This document shows, one piece after another, positions 27,852 to 35,941 of a DNA stretch of 64,000 bases. The DNA is from Loktanella sp. Alg231-35. GTDB lineage: Bacteria; Pseudomonadota; Alphaproteobacteria; Rhodobacterales; Rhodobacteraceae. The position numbers and the translations under genes were made by a program. Positions within the stretch are counted from its first letter, which is position 1. The number at the start of each line of letters is the position of its first letter. Under the pieces are notes generated by a model. That model worked only from the letters and a program-made list of their open reading frames with translations, ran no database searches and was not told the DNA's origin. The DNA lies in the NCBI RefSeq assembly GCF_900143545.1, contig NZ_FREV01000001.1:653568-717567 (forward strand), read 5' to 3'.

Positions 27852-28780
27852 GCTTCTTCCAATCTGTCTGTCGCTGGTGCGGGGCTTTGGCTGAGGCGTG
27901 TGATGTGTGCGTAAAGCGCAGAAGTAAGCGTCAGATCGGCTGCCGCGAATGACGGTTCAAGCTGTGCGACTGAGCGTCCGGAGATAATCGGATGCGGCAG
28001 GCATGGATGGGCTGCGGCCCAGGCCACTGCCAATGTTGCCGGGTCGACGTTTTGTTCTGCGGCCAATGCAGCCAGTCCATTGGCCGCATCATGCATCCAT
28101 CGCTGATCATAGCGCGCCTTGTAGCGGCTATCTTCGGTCAGCCGTCCCGTGCCGCCCTTGGCGTACTTCCCAGTCAGCAACCCGCCACCAAGCGGTGAAT
28201 ACGGGACAATCGCAATGCCCTGATCGCGGGCCATCGGGAAAATTTCGACCTCGGCTTGTCGTTTCACCAGACTATACATCGGCTGGATGACATCGATATT
28301 TGTACCAAGGCTGTGTGCGACCGCTTGTGCCTTCATCACCTGCCATGCAGCAAAGTTGGACACGCCGATATGTCGGATCAGCCCCTTTGATTGCAGCTCT
28401 GCCAGTGTCGCAAAGGTCTCTTCCAGCGGCGTGTCATCATCAAAGCGGTGCAAATAGAGCAGATCAACCTGATCTTCGTTCAACTGACGGCGAGAAGTGT
28501 CAAACATCTGGGTGATATTCTGGCGCCCCGATCCGCCAATATAGCCAACCTTCGTTGCCAGATAGATGTCATCCCGCGCTGCCTTGATCAGTTGACCCAG
28601 GATCGTCTCAGAGGCCCCATTGGTATAGGCTGCAGCAGTGTCGAAATGGTTGATGCCATGTGCGCAGGCGGCCGCGAACATAGCTTCGCTTTCGGTTGGT
28701 TCGGCGGTGCCGCCAAACTGCATTGCCCCAAAAGTCAGTCGTGAAATCGGCTGGCCGCTACGTGTTATCAGTTCTGTCAT
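27848..28780 (-). CDS. Aldo/keto reductase
   Basis: A 310-residue TIM-barrel oxidoreductase starting at ATG 28778-28780 (MTELITRSGQPISRLTFGAMQFGG); the open frame runs 94 codons further upstream but is shadow of the divergent gene. The catalytic tetrad is visible: Asp and Tyr in HFDTAAAYTNGASE, Lys in LATKVGY, His in YLHRFDD. GVSNFAAWQ and the NADPH-binding C-terminal region (HPIISGRSVAQLE) are typical. First gene of an overlapping operon with an amine/amino-acid oxidase and an acetyltransferase. Substrate unknown. Confidence 0.92.
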   Translation of the reverse strand: MTELITRSGQPISRLTFGAMQFGGTAEPTESEAMFAAACAHGINHFDTAAAYTNGASETILGQLIKAARDDIYLATKVGYIGGSGRQNITQMFDTSRRQLNEDQVDLLYLHRFDDDTPLEETFATLAELQSKGLIRHIGVSNFAAWQVMKAQAVAHSLGTNIDVIQPMYSLVKRQAEVEIFPMARDQGIAIVPYSPLGGGLLTGKYAKGGTGRLTEDSRYKARYDQRWMHDAANGLAALAAEQNVDPATLAVAWAAAHPCLPHPIISGRSVAQLEPSFAAADLTLTSALYAHITRLSQSPAPATDRLEEA

Positions 28781-28840
28781 TTTCAAACTGTGGCACGCCT
28801 GTGATATGATGAAAAGACGTTGTGAAAGAGGGGTATCGAA

Positions 28841-29434
28841 TTGGGTCGTGAAGCTGTTGCAGTCTGCCATTGGCAAGGTGAAATTGCCGAAGCCAAAGTG
28901 CATCTGGACAGCCGGTTCCTGCAACTGCGTGGGCAGATGCGGTTGGACCTGCCGCGCGATGCAATCCGCGCCGTTGATCTGGATGACGCGGGCGTTCTTG
29001 TCCGCACCCAAGGTGGCGATCTGATGATGGAGTTTGGCGCGGTTGAGGCGGCGCGTTGGCAAAAAGCCATCCTCAAGAAGCCGCCGACCTTGGCCGAGAA
29101 GCTGAGGATTTCGGCCCAGACGCCGGCATTTGTTCAGGGGACGTTTGATGATGCGCCTCTGGCTGAGGCTTTATCTGATGCAACGGTTGGTGATCCCGCA
29201 GACGCGATGCTCTTGGTTGCAGTGTTGCTGCGAGCCGATGATCTGCAACAGGCCTCTGATCTTGCGCTGGCGCACCCTGACAAGCACATCTGGGTGGTCC
29301 ACCAAAAGGGCAAGGCTGCCGTTGTCGGAGATAGCACAATCCGCAGCCATATGCGCGGTCTTGGCTTTATCGACAGTAAGACAAGCGCGGTCTCTGACCA
29401 GTTGACCACAACCCGCTATCGGCAGCGCACATAG
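28841..29434 (+). CDS. Hypothetical protein, DUF3052-like C-terminal half
   Basis: A 197-residue protein that I cannot place firmly. It starts at TTG 28841, with AGAGGGG seven bases upstream; a GTG a few codons in is an alternative. The N-terminal half is beta-rich with acidic patches (LQLRGQMRLDLPRDAIRAVDLDD). The C-terminal half alternates predicted strands and helices, with HIWVVHQKGKAAVVGDSTIRSH, which recalls DUF3052-type proteins. No signal peptide or membrane segment. It is divergent from the aldo/keto reductase operon (60-base gap) and precedes the second aldo/keto reductase. Confidence 0.72.
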   Translation: MGREAVAVCHWQGEIAEAKVHLDSRFLQLRGQMRLDLPRDAIRAVDLDDAGVLVRTQGGDLMMEFGAVEAARWQKAILKKPPTLAEKLRISAQTPAFVQGTFDDAPLAEALSDATVGDPADAMLLVAVLLRADDLQQASDLALAHPDKHIWVVHQKGKAAVVGDSTIRSHMRGLGFIDSKTSAVSDQLTTTRYRQRT

Positions 29435-29517
29435 GCGTGATGCACTGCCACCCGGCAGGACGTTGACAAGCGTGCATCAGCATGGTCGCTTGCCCGTAAT
29501 CGTCATAGGAGATGTCA

Positions 29518-30573
29518 ATGACCTACGTGCCTGCCGAAGATCGCTATGACCGTATGGTCTATCGCCGCTGTGGTGCGTCCGGGGTAAAACTGCCGGCAGT
29601 GTCACTGGGGCTTTGGCATAACTTTGGCCATGACATGCCACATGAAACAAAGCAGGCCATGTGTCGGACGGCGTTTGATCTTGGGATCACGCATTTTGAT
29701 CTGGCCAATAACTATGGCCCGCCACCTGGGTCGGCAGAGCATGCGTTTGGCTCTATTCTGGCCGAGGATTTCAAAGGGTATCGTGACGAGCTGATTATCA
29801 GTTCCAAGGCGGGCTATGACATGTGGCCCGGCCCTTACGGTGAATGGGGTAGCCGCAAATACATGGTTGCCTCTTGTGATCAATCGCTCAAGCGGATGGG
29901 CCTCGACTATGTCGACATCTTCTATTCGCATCGGTTTGACCCCGACACACCGCTTGAGGAAACCATGGGCGCGCTCGACTACATCGTGCGCTCGGGGCGC
30001 GCGCTTTATGCGGGGATTTCCTCCTATAACTCCGAACGCACGCGCGAAGCCGTCGCAATCCTCAATGATCTGGGTACGCCGTGTCTGATCCACCAGCCCA
30101 GCTATAATATGCTGAATCGCTGGGTGGAACGGGACGGGTTAAAAGACACGCTGAATGAATTGGGCGTCGGCTCCATCGCGTTTACGCCGCTGGCTCAAGG
30201 CATGCTGACTAAGAAATACCTTGGCGGCATCCCTGATGATAGCCGGGCCGCGCAGGACAAATCGCTGTTCCCATCGATGCTGACAGAAGAGGCGCTGGGC
30301 AATATTCGAAAGCTCAATGAGATTGCAGAGGCGCGCGGCCAGACACTTGCGCAAATGGCGATCGCCTGGGTTTTGCGAGACGGCGGGATCACAACAGCGC
30401 TGATCGGGGCCTCAAAGCCAAGCCAGGTTGAAGACTGTGCAGGTGCCATCGGCAATCTTGATTTCAGCGCCGAAGAACGGGCCTTGATCGATGAATATGC
30501 CGATGAAGAGCAGATCAACCTCTGGGCTGCCTCGTCCGAGCAGCAAGCTGGTGGCGCGGATCGCAAGAAATGA
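29518..30573 (+). CDS. Aldo/keto reductase, L-glyceraldehyde 3-phosphate reductase (MgrA/YghZ) type
   Basis: A 351-residue aldo/keto reductase of the AKR14 / K+-channel beta-subunit-like group. Start ATG 29518 is preferred over ATG 29512, which abuts the AGGAG (29507-29511). Catalytic residues: Asp and Tyr in FDLANNYGPPPGSAE, Lys in SSKAGYDMWPGPYG, His in YSHRFDPDTPLEE. The PPGSAEHAFG and WPGPYGEWGSRKY segments are characteristic of the YghZ branch, which reduces L-glyceraldehyde 3-phosphate and methylglyoxal. Followed by nadD after 196 bases in which I see nothing definite. Confidence 0.92.
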   Translation: MTYVPAEDRYDRMVYRRCGASGVKLPAVSLGLWHNFGHDMPHETKQAMCRTAFDLGITHFDLANNYGPPPGSAEHAFGSILAEDFKGYRDELIISSKAGYDMWPGPYGEWGSRKYMVASCDQSLKRMGLDYVDIFYSHRFDPDTPLEETMGALDYIVRSGRALYAGISSYNSERTREAVAILNDLGTPCLIHQPSYNMLNRWVERDGLKDTLNELGVGSIAFTPLAQGMLTKKYLGGIPDDSRAAQDKSLFPSMLTEEALGNIRKLNEIAEARGQTLAQMAIAWVLRDGGITTALIGASKPSQVEDCAGAIGNLDFSAEERALIDEYADEEQINLWAASSEQQAGGADRKK

Positions 30574-30769
30574 TCCGCGACCCGATTTTACTGACGTGAG
30601 CGAGGATTGCGACATTGCGACCTTGACGTTTGGCTGGCACCACGAGAGTGCTATGCTGATTGACAGAGCTGGCGTTGCGATGGCCAGTACATGGCAGGGG
30701 TGTAAGAGGAACGATGTCGCCTGAGTTTTGGAATACTGCTGTTTGCCGCGCAGGCAAAGCGTCGGGCAA

Positions 30770-31363
30770 ATGACTGCGTTGCCCATTGCCAAGCCCGGAC
30801 AGGTGATCGGGCTTTTGGGGGGGTCATTTGACCCACCTCATGCGGGCCATGTGCATATCAGCAAGGCAGCGCTCAAACGGTTTGGGCTGGATCGGCTTTG
30901 GTGGCTGGTGTCGCCGGGCAATCCTCTCAAACAAAACGGCCCCGCGCCTTTGGCCGAGCGGATGCAGGCCGCTCAGGCCATCATGCAGCACCCGCGTGTC
31001 ACAATTACCGATATCGAGGCACATCTGGGTACGCGCTATACCGCGCAAACCCTTGTGGCCTTGCACCGCCGCTATCCCGGCGTGCGGTTCGTGTGGTTGA
31101 TGGGGGCTGACAATCTGGCGCAGTTTCATCGCTGGCAGGACTGGCGTTGGATTATCGAAAACGTGCCAATTGGCGTGGTTGCCCGCCCCGGTGATCGTAT
31201 CTCGGCGCGTATGTCCAAGACTGCGAAAGTCTATGCCCAAGCCCGGATTCCGGGGCGGGCCGCCCATGTTCTGGGCCGGATGCCTGCCCCGGCTTGGGCT
31301 TTTGTGAATCTGCCGATGTCGGATCAGTCTTCAACAGCCATTCGCGCGCGGGGGGAATGGTGA
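30770..31363 (+). CDS. nadD: Nicotinate-nucleotide adenylyltransferase
   Basis: Converts nicotinate mononucleotide and ATP to nicotinate adenine dinucleotide in NAD synthesis. From ATG 30770 the product has 197 residues, the usual length; the frame opens 14 codons earlier at a TTG. The nucleotidyltransferase signature [17 protein letters not shown] and the C-terminal [11 protein letters not shown] (the ISSTxIR motif) are present. The stop overlaps the dacB start as TGATG (31361-31365). The usual obgE-proA-nadD-rsfS context is absent; here it pairs with dacB. Confidence 0.95.
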   Translation: MTALPIAKPGQVIGLLGGSFDPPHAGHVHISKAALKRFGLDRLWWLVSPGNPLKQNGPAPLAERMQAAQAIMQHPRVTITDIEAHLGTRYTAQTLVALHRRYPGVRFVWLMGADNLAQFHRWQDWRWIIENVPIGVVARPGDRISARMSKTAKVYAQARIPGRAAHVLGRMPAPAWAFVNLPMSDQSSTAIRARGEW

Positions 31364-32826
31364 TGCGGGTCTCGCGGCGTGCGTTGTTGGCTGGTGCGGT
31401 GTCTGCTGTCGCGACACGCGCTTGGGCGGACGCCCCGCTGACCTCAATCCGCCCCATTGCCCGTGTCCCGAACAAGGATGCCGTTGCCCTGATGGTGGCG
31501 AATGCAGACCTTGCGGGCGAGGTTGGCGTTGTTGTGGTCGACACCGCATCAGGCGAAGTGATCGAGGCGATTTCAGCAGATACTCCCCAGCCGCCTGCCA
31601 GTGTGACCAAGACGATCACCGCACCTTACGCTTTGGAAGCGCTTGGGAGTGAGTATCGTTTTAAAACACGTCTGTTTGCTTCTGGGATCATTCAAAATGG
31701 AATTTTAGATGGTAATTTGATCTTGGCGGGTGGTGGCGATCCAAATCTCGTCACCGATGATCTTGCCCAACTCGCGCAGCGTTTGAAGGACATGGGGCTG
31801 CGTGCGGTCAAGGGTGACTTTGAGGTTTGGGACAGTGCATTGGTCAACCTTGATGAGATCGACAGCCAGCAACTCGACTATCTTGGCTACAACCCAACGA
31901 TCACCGGGCTGAACTTGAACTTTAACCGTGTCCATTTCGAATGGAAGCGGATTGAGGATGCCTTTGAGACGGCAATGGATGCCCGGAGTGAGAACTACCG
32001 GCCCGTCGTGACCTCGTCGCGGATCCGTATCGTTGACCGCGCGAACCCGGTGTTCACCTACCGGACCGCTGGAAATGTCGATCAGTGGACAGTGGCAAAG
32101 GCAGCCCTGAATGACGAAGGATCGCGTTGGTTGCCGGTACGCAATCCGGCGCTTTATGCAGGACAGGTCTTTGCAACCTTCGCGCGGAGCCACGGGATTG
32201 TCTTGAAAACCCCGCAAGAGACAGCGGAAGAACCGAGCGGAACGCCCTTGGCAGAGATCGAGAGTCCGCCGTTGCCCGAATTGATGCGTTCAATGTTGCG
32301 CTACTCGACAAACATCACCGCCGAAGCAGCCGGTCTGATGGCCACATCAGTGCGCACTGGTCAGCAACGCGGGCTGCGCACTTCTGCTTATGGGATGGCG
32401 CGCTGGGCTGATGACCGTGCTGGCGGGATTGCCCCTTATCTGGTGGATCATTCCGGGCTTGGCGATCTGTCGCGGATAACGGCCGCGGATATGGTTCAGT
32501 TTCTACTGGCGCCTGACGTTGAAGACACGCTGCGCCCGATTATGCGGGTCGTCCCGCTGGTGGGGGAAGATGACAAGGTCATCGCAGGCGGTGCAGAGGT
32601 GCGGGCTAAGACGGGCACGCTGAACTTTGTCTCGGCGCTGGCGGGTTATGTGAAGACGCAGCAGGGCCGCAACCTTGCTTTTGCGATCTTTGCATCCGAT
32701 CTGGAAGCGCGCGAGCGGGGCAAGCTGCAAGGCGATGAACGGCCACCGGGCGCGCGGTCATGGAACCGGCGTGCGCGGACATTGCAGCAGGATATCCTCA
32801 AACACTTGGCGGTACGTTTAGTCTAG
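31363..32826 (+). CDS. dacB: D-alanyl-D-alanine carboxypeptidase/endopeptidase (PBP4 type)
   Basis: Class C penicillin-binding protein that trims or opens peptidoglycan cross-links in the periplasm. The ATG at 31363 has GGGGGGA six bases upstream; an ATG two codons earlier is possible. The N terminus [17 protein letters not shown] has a twin-arginine pattern, suggesting Tat export. Active-site motifs: SVTK in PPASVTKTITAPYALE, STN in RYSTNITAEA, and KTG in RAKTGTLNFV. About 487 residues, normal for PBP4. Its last bases overlap the convergent TerB-like gene by nine. nadD immediately precedes it with a one-base overlap. Confidence 0.94.
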   Translation: MRVSRRALLAGAVSAVATRAWADAPLTSIRPIARVPNKDAVALMVANADLAGEVGVVVVDTASGEVIEAISADTPQPPASVTKTITAPYALEALGSEYRFKTRLFASGIIQNGILDGNLILAGGGDPNLVTDDLAQLAQRLKDMGLRAVKGDFEVWDSALVNLDEIDSQQLDYLGYNPTITGLNLNFNRVHFEWKRIEDAFETAMDARSENYRPVVTSSRIRIVDRANPVFTYRTAGNVDQWTVAKAALNDEGSRWLPVRNPALYAGQVFATFARSHGIVLKTPQETAEEPSGTPLAEIESPPLPELMRSMLRYSTNITAEAAGLMATSVRTGQQRGLRTSAYGMARWADDRAGGIAPYLVDHSGLGDLSRITAADMVQFLLAPDVEDTLRPIMRVVPLVGEDDKVIAGGAEVRAKTGTLNFVSALAGYVKTQQGRNLAFAIFASDLEARERGKLQGDERPPGARSWNRRARTLQQDILKHLAVRLV

Positions 32827-33246
32827 CGTCAGATGCCGTGCGCGCGACCCGCGTTCAATGGCGGCGGCGTGCAGACGATCAAGGTTCAACTCGTCGCGAA
32901 TCTCTTCCAGCATGCGCACTTCTTGCCCCGCAATGCGCCCGTCAGCCGCCGCAACATCGCAAGACAATGCATAGGCCGTCTCAAATAGGCGTTCCGGCAA
33001 GGCATCACGGATCAAACCAAAGAGCGCTTCTAGACCGTCTTCCTGTTCCAGCAGGTCAAAAACCATCTTGGACATGCGCGGCAGGCGTTCTGCATCATAG
33101 CCGGCAAACACAGGCAAGTTATTGATTGAATTGCTCATTTTCACCAGCTCTGCGGTGCGGATTTCCTCGTCAGAGGCCGACACGGCGATCATCAGCGCGG
33201 CAAGCGCATCCTGTGCGGTCATTGGGGCGTCTTCGAGCATGATCAA
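32818..33246 (-). CDS. TerB-like (tellurite-resistance TerB family) protein
   Basis: A 142-residue, mostly helical protein. Two repeated acidic segments, AVSASDEEIRTAELVKM and CDVAAADGRIAGQEVRMLEEI, match the TerB-like fold in which paired Asp and Glu may bind divalent metal. No signal peptide. TerB-like proteins of this length are common in Rhodobacteraceae and usually not linked to real tellurite operons; no ter genes are nearby. It is convergent with dacB and divergent from lysS. An ATG two codons downstream is an equally good start. Confidence 0.8.
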   Translation of the reverse strand: MIMLEDAPMTAQDALAALMIAVSASDEEIRTAELVKMSNSINNLPVFAGYDAERLPRMSKMVFDLLEQEDGLEALFGLIRDALPERLFETAYALSCDVAAADGRIAGQEVRMLEEIRDELNLDRLHAAAIERGSRARHLTLD

Positions 33247-33350
33247 TTCCTTTGCTTACCTTACCCATTTATTGACCCGACCCCCGTCTCGCAATAGGGA
33301 GTGCGCGTTGTGGGATCATAATGACCCCCTAAAACGATGCGAGACAACAG

Positions 33351-34919
33351 ATGAGCAATTTGCGTGAAGCGGCGATGACGTCAAAGGCCTGGCCCTTTGT
33401 TGAGGCCCGCGCATTGCTCAAACGGTATGAGAACAAGACCCCTGAAAAGGGATACGTCTTGTTTGAAACAGGCTATGGCCCGTCTGGTTTGCCGCATATC
33501 GGCACGTTTGGTGAGGTGTTACGCACCACAATGATCCGCCGCGCGTTTCAGGTGATTTCCGATATCCCCACCAAACTGATCTGTTTTTCTGACGATCTGG
33601 ACGGCATGCGCAAGGTGCCGGGCAACGTGCCGCAACAAGAGATGCTGGCGGAACATATGCACAAGCCGCTGACCACTGTGCCGGACCCCTTTGGCACCCA
33701 CGAGAGCTTTGGCCACTATAACAACGCGATGTTGCGTCGGTTCTTGGATACGTTTGGATTTGAATACGAATTCTATTCGGCGCGCGAATTCTATCAGACT
33801 GGCCAGTTTGATGAAATTTTGCTGCGTGCTGCCGCCCGTTATGATGATATCATGGCGGTGATGCTAAAGTCTTTGCGCGAAGAGCGGCAAGGGACGTATT
33901 CGATCTTCTTGCCGATCCATCCAGAGACCGGTCGCGTTCTTTATGTGCCAATGAAGAACGTCGATGGTGCGAAGGGTGAGATCACCTTTGACGATCCCGA
34001 TGGCCGCGAATGGACGCTGCCTGTCACCGGCGGCAATGTGAAGTTGCAATGGAAGCCGGATTTTGGCGCACGCTGGGCCGCCCTCGATGTTGATTTTGAG
34101 ATGTACGGCAAGGAACATGCGACCAACACCGCGATCTATGATCGAATTTGCGAGATTTTGGGTGGGAAGAAGCCGAACCACTTCTCTTATGAGCTGTTTC
34201 TGGATGAGAACGGCCAGAAGATTTCGAAGTCCTCGGGCAATGGTATCTCTATCGATGAATGGCTGACCTATGCTTCGACCGAGAGCCTGAGTTATTTCAT
34301 GTATCTCAAGCCAAAGACGGCCAAGCGGATGCATTTCGATGTGATCCCAAAGGCGGTGGACGAGTATCACCAGCAGTTGCGTGCCTATGCGACCCAAGAC
34401 GATGCCGGGCGGGCGAATAACCCGGTGTTTCACATCCACGGACACAATGTGCCGGCCTCCGATATGGTCGTGCCGTTTGCGATGCTCTTGAACCTTGCCT
34501 CTGTCTCTGGGGCCGAGGACAAGGACACGCTGTGGGGCTTTATCCAGCGCTATGCGCCCGACGCATCAGCCGAAAAGAACCCGCAGATGGATCAGGCGGC
34601 AGGTTTTGCAGTGCGGTATTACAATGACTTTGTGAAGCCGACGAAGGTGTATCGCGCGCCCAACAATCAAGAGCGCGCGGCGCTGACTGATTTGGTAGGG
34701 CGGCTCAAAACTTGGGACGGTGGATTGGACGCGGAAGAGCTGCAAACCATGGTATTTGCCGTTGGCAAAGAGCATGGGTTCGAACCCTTGCGCGCTTGGT
34801 TTACTGCTCTTTACGAGGTGCTTTTGGGCGCATCACAAGGCCCACGCTTTGGTGGGTTCATAGCACTTTATGGTGTGGATGAGACGATAGCGCTGATCGA
34901 AGGCCGCTTGGCAGAGTAA
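33351..34919 (+). CDS. lysS: Lysyl-tRNA synthetase, class I
   Basis: A 522-residue lysyl-tRNA synthetase of the class I (archaeal-type) architecture rather than the class II form of most bacteria. The HIGH-type motif is PSGLPHIGT (44-52) and the KMSKS-type motif is KISKS (290-294), followed by the C-terminal alpha-helical cage. A class I LysRS is known in alphaproteobacteria including Rhodobacteraceae. A second ATG lies eight codons downstream. The 104-base gap to the divergent TerB-like gene must hold its promoter. Confidence 0.96.
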   Translation: MSNLREAAMTSKAWPFVEARALLKRYENKTPEKGYVLFETGYGPSGLPHIGTFGEVLRTTMIRRAFQVISDIPTKLICFSDDLDGMRKVPGNVPQQEMLAEHMHKPLTTVPDPFGTHESFGHYNNAMLRRFLDTFGFEYEFYSAREFYQTGQFDEILLRAAARYDDIMAVMLKSLREERQGTYSIFLPIHPETGRVLYVPMKNVDGAKGEITFDDPDGREWTLPVTGGNVKLQWKPDFGARWAALDVDFEMYGKEHATNTAIYDRICEILGGKKPNHFSYELFLDENGQKISKSSGNGISIDEWLTYASTESLSYFMYLKPKTAKRMHFDVIPKAVDEYHQQLRAYATQDDAGRANNPVFHIHGHNVPASDMVVPFAMLLNLASVSGAEDKDTLWGFIQRYAPDASAEKNPQMDQAAGFAVRYYNDFVKPTKVYRAPNNQERAALTDLVGRLKTWDGGLDAEELQTMVFAVGKEHGFEPLRAWFTALYEVLLGASQGPRFGGFIALYGVDETIALIEGRLAE

Positions 34920-34942
34920 CGCAGTTTGCGCTAGGTTACGGT

Positions 34943-35281
34943 ATGGACCGTGACGCCGTAATTGCCATCTACGACCGCCTGATTGCACAGCACGATGGCC
35001 TGACCCGCAAGGGCAAGGCTAACGCCTATACAGCCGTGAATGGCAATATGTTCAGCTTTGTTGGACCAGATGGAGAACTGTGTATCAGGCTTTCCAAAGA
35101 CGACATCGCGACCTATGGCGATGCGTACTCAAACGACCCGGTCATCCGCTACAATAGTGTGATGAACGGCTATGTCGCGGTGCCAGACGCCCTATTGGTG
35201 GTCGAGGAAACACTGGCGGGGTGGTTCGCAAAATCAGTCGAATTTGCAAACGGATTGAAACCCAAGCCAACCAAAAAATGA
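34943..35281 (+). CDS. TfoX/Sxy N-terminal-like small protein
   Basis: A 112-residue cytoplasmic protein. The segment GNMFSFVGPDGELCIRLSKDD, followed by a helix and VMNGYVAVPDALL, fits the TfoX N-terminal domain pattern (a beta-strand pair with an acidic loop). TfoX regulates competence in Haemophilus, but single-domain members are widespread and of unknown role. It follows lysS by 23 bases and may be cotranscribed. The assignment is tentative; hypothetical protein is the safe alternative. Confidence 0.65.
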   Translation: MDRDAVIAIYDRLIAQHDGLTRKGKANAYTAVNGNMFSFVGPDGELCIRLSKDDIATYGDAYSNDPVIRYNSVMNGYVAVPDALLVVEETLAGWFAKSVEFANGLKPKPTKK

Positions 35282-35341
35282 AACTAATCTGCCGCCGCGT
35301 CCGTATCTATTCATATAGATTGGGACAGAAAGGCGTTTGGA

Positions 35342-35743
35342 ATGCGTATTTTATCACTGGTTTTAGGGCTTTGGCTGGCGGCGACATCTGTATTTGCACA
35401 GGATTCAGATGCGATTGAGGGCGTTATCGCGAACCAGTTGAACGCCTTCAACGACCGCGACATCAATGAGGCTTGGCAATATGCCAGCCCGAACATCAAA
35501 CGCTTGTTTGGCAACCCGGGCAACTTTGGCATGATGGTCCAGCAAGGCTATCCGATGGTCTGGGACAATGCTGAGGTGCGGTTTCTGGAATTGCGCGATG
35601 TGCGCGGCAACTTGTGGCAAAAGGTGATGGTGCGTGATGCACAGGGCGGTCTGCATGTTCTGGATTATCAGATGATCGAGACCGCAGACGGTTGGCAGAT
35701 TAACGGCGTGCAACTGCTGCCCGCACCGGACGTCGGCGCTTAA
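35342..35743 (+). CDS. Exported DUF4864 protein
   Basis: A 133-residue protein with a clear signal peptide (MRILSLVLGLWLAATSVFA, cleavage before QDS). The mature part begins IEGVIANQLNAFNDRDINEAWQYASPNIKRLF, typical of DUF4864, an NTF2-like fold, and ends with a beta-sheet region containing DYQMIETADGWQINGVQLL. Likely periplasmic; function unknown. AAAGG precedes the ATG. It stands 60 bases after the TfoX-like gene. Confidence 0.85.
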   Translation: MRILSLVLGLWLAATSVFAQDSDAIEGVIANQLNAFNDRDINEAWQYASPNIKRLFGNPGNFGMMVQQGYPMVWDNAEVRFLELRDVRGNLWQKVMVRDAQGGLHVLDYQMIETADGWQINGVQLLPAPDVGA

Positions 35744-35890
35744 CGCGCGCAACAACTAACCCATCCCTGTTCCCACAATTGCGCCCGTCGGCGGAATGAA
35801 ACACGCAAGCCCGACAGCGGTGTTGCGCGCCCCTACGTGATGGTGGTCTCAGCCCTGCTTCATCTTCTGCGCTTACCCCTTTGATGCGTC

Positions 35891-35914
35891 GCCCGGCATT
35901 TGCAACGGGCTTTT
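35891..35914 (+). terminator. Possible weak terminator before the beta-helix gene
   Basis: GCCCG (35891-35895) can pair with CGGGC (35906-35910), followed by TTTT. The five-pair stem with a ten-base loop is weak. It lies between the DUF4864 gene and the beta-helix gene. Confidence 0.25.
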
Positions 35915-35941
35915 CGTAGTCATCAAAAGGGGCCATTTGCC

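Noticed and set aside
30623..30657. TTGACG and TATGCT as a promoter before nadD
   Set aside because: The spacer would be 23 bases, too long for a sigma-70 promoter.
30491..30724. 77-codon + strand frame after the second aldo/keto reductase
   Set aside because: Its first third is a shadow of the reductase gene, and the rest has no recognisable feature or ribosome-binding site.
32818..33246. Tellurite-resistance operon suggested by the TerB-like protein
   Set aside because: No other ter genes nearby; neighbours are dacB and lysS.
34776..34787. GGGTTCGAACCC, which looks like a tRNA T-arm
   Set aside because: It lies inside the lysS coding frame, and no acceptor stem, D arm or anticodon arm can be folded around it.
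35700..35936. 78-codon open frame on the minus strand
   Set aside because: Overlaps the DUF4864 gene end; composition is Arg-rich shadow sequence without ribosome-binding site or domain.
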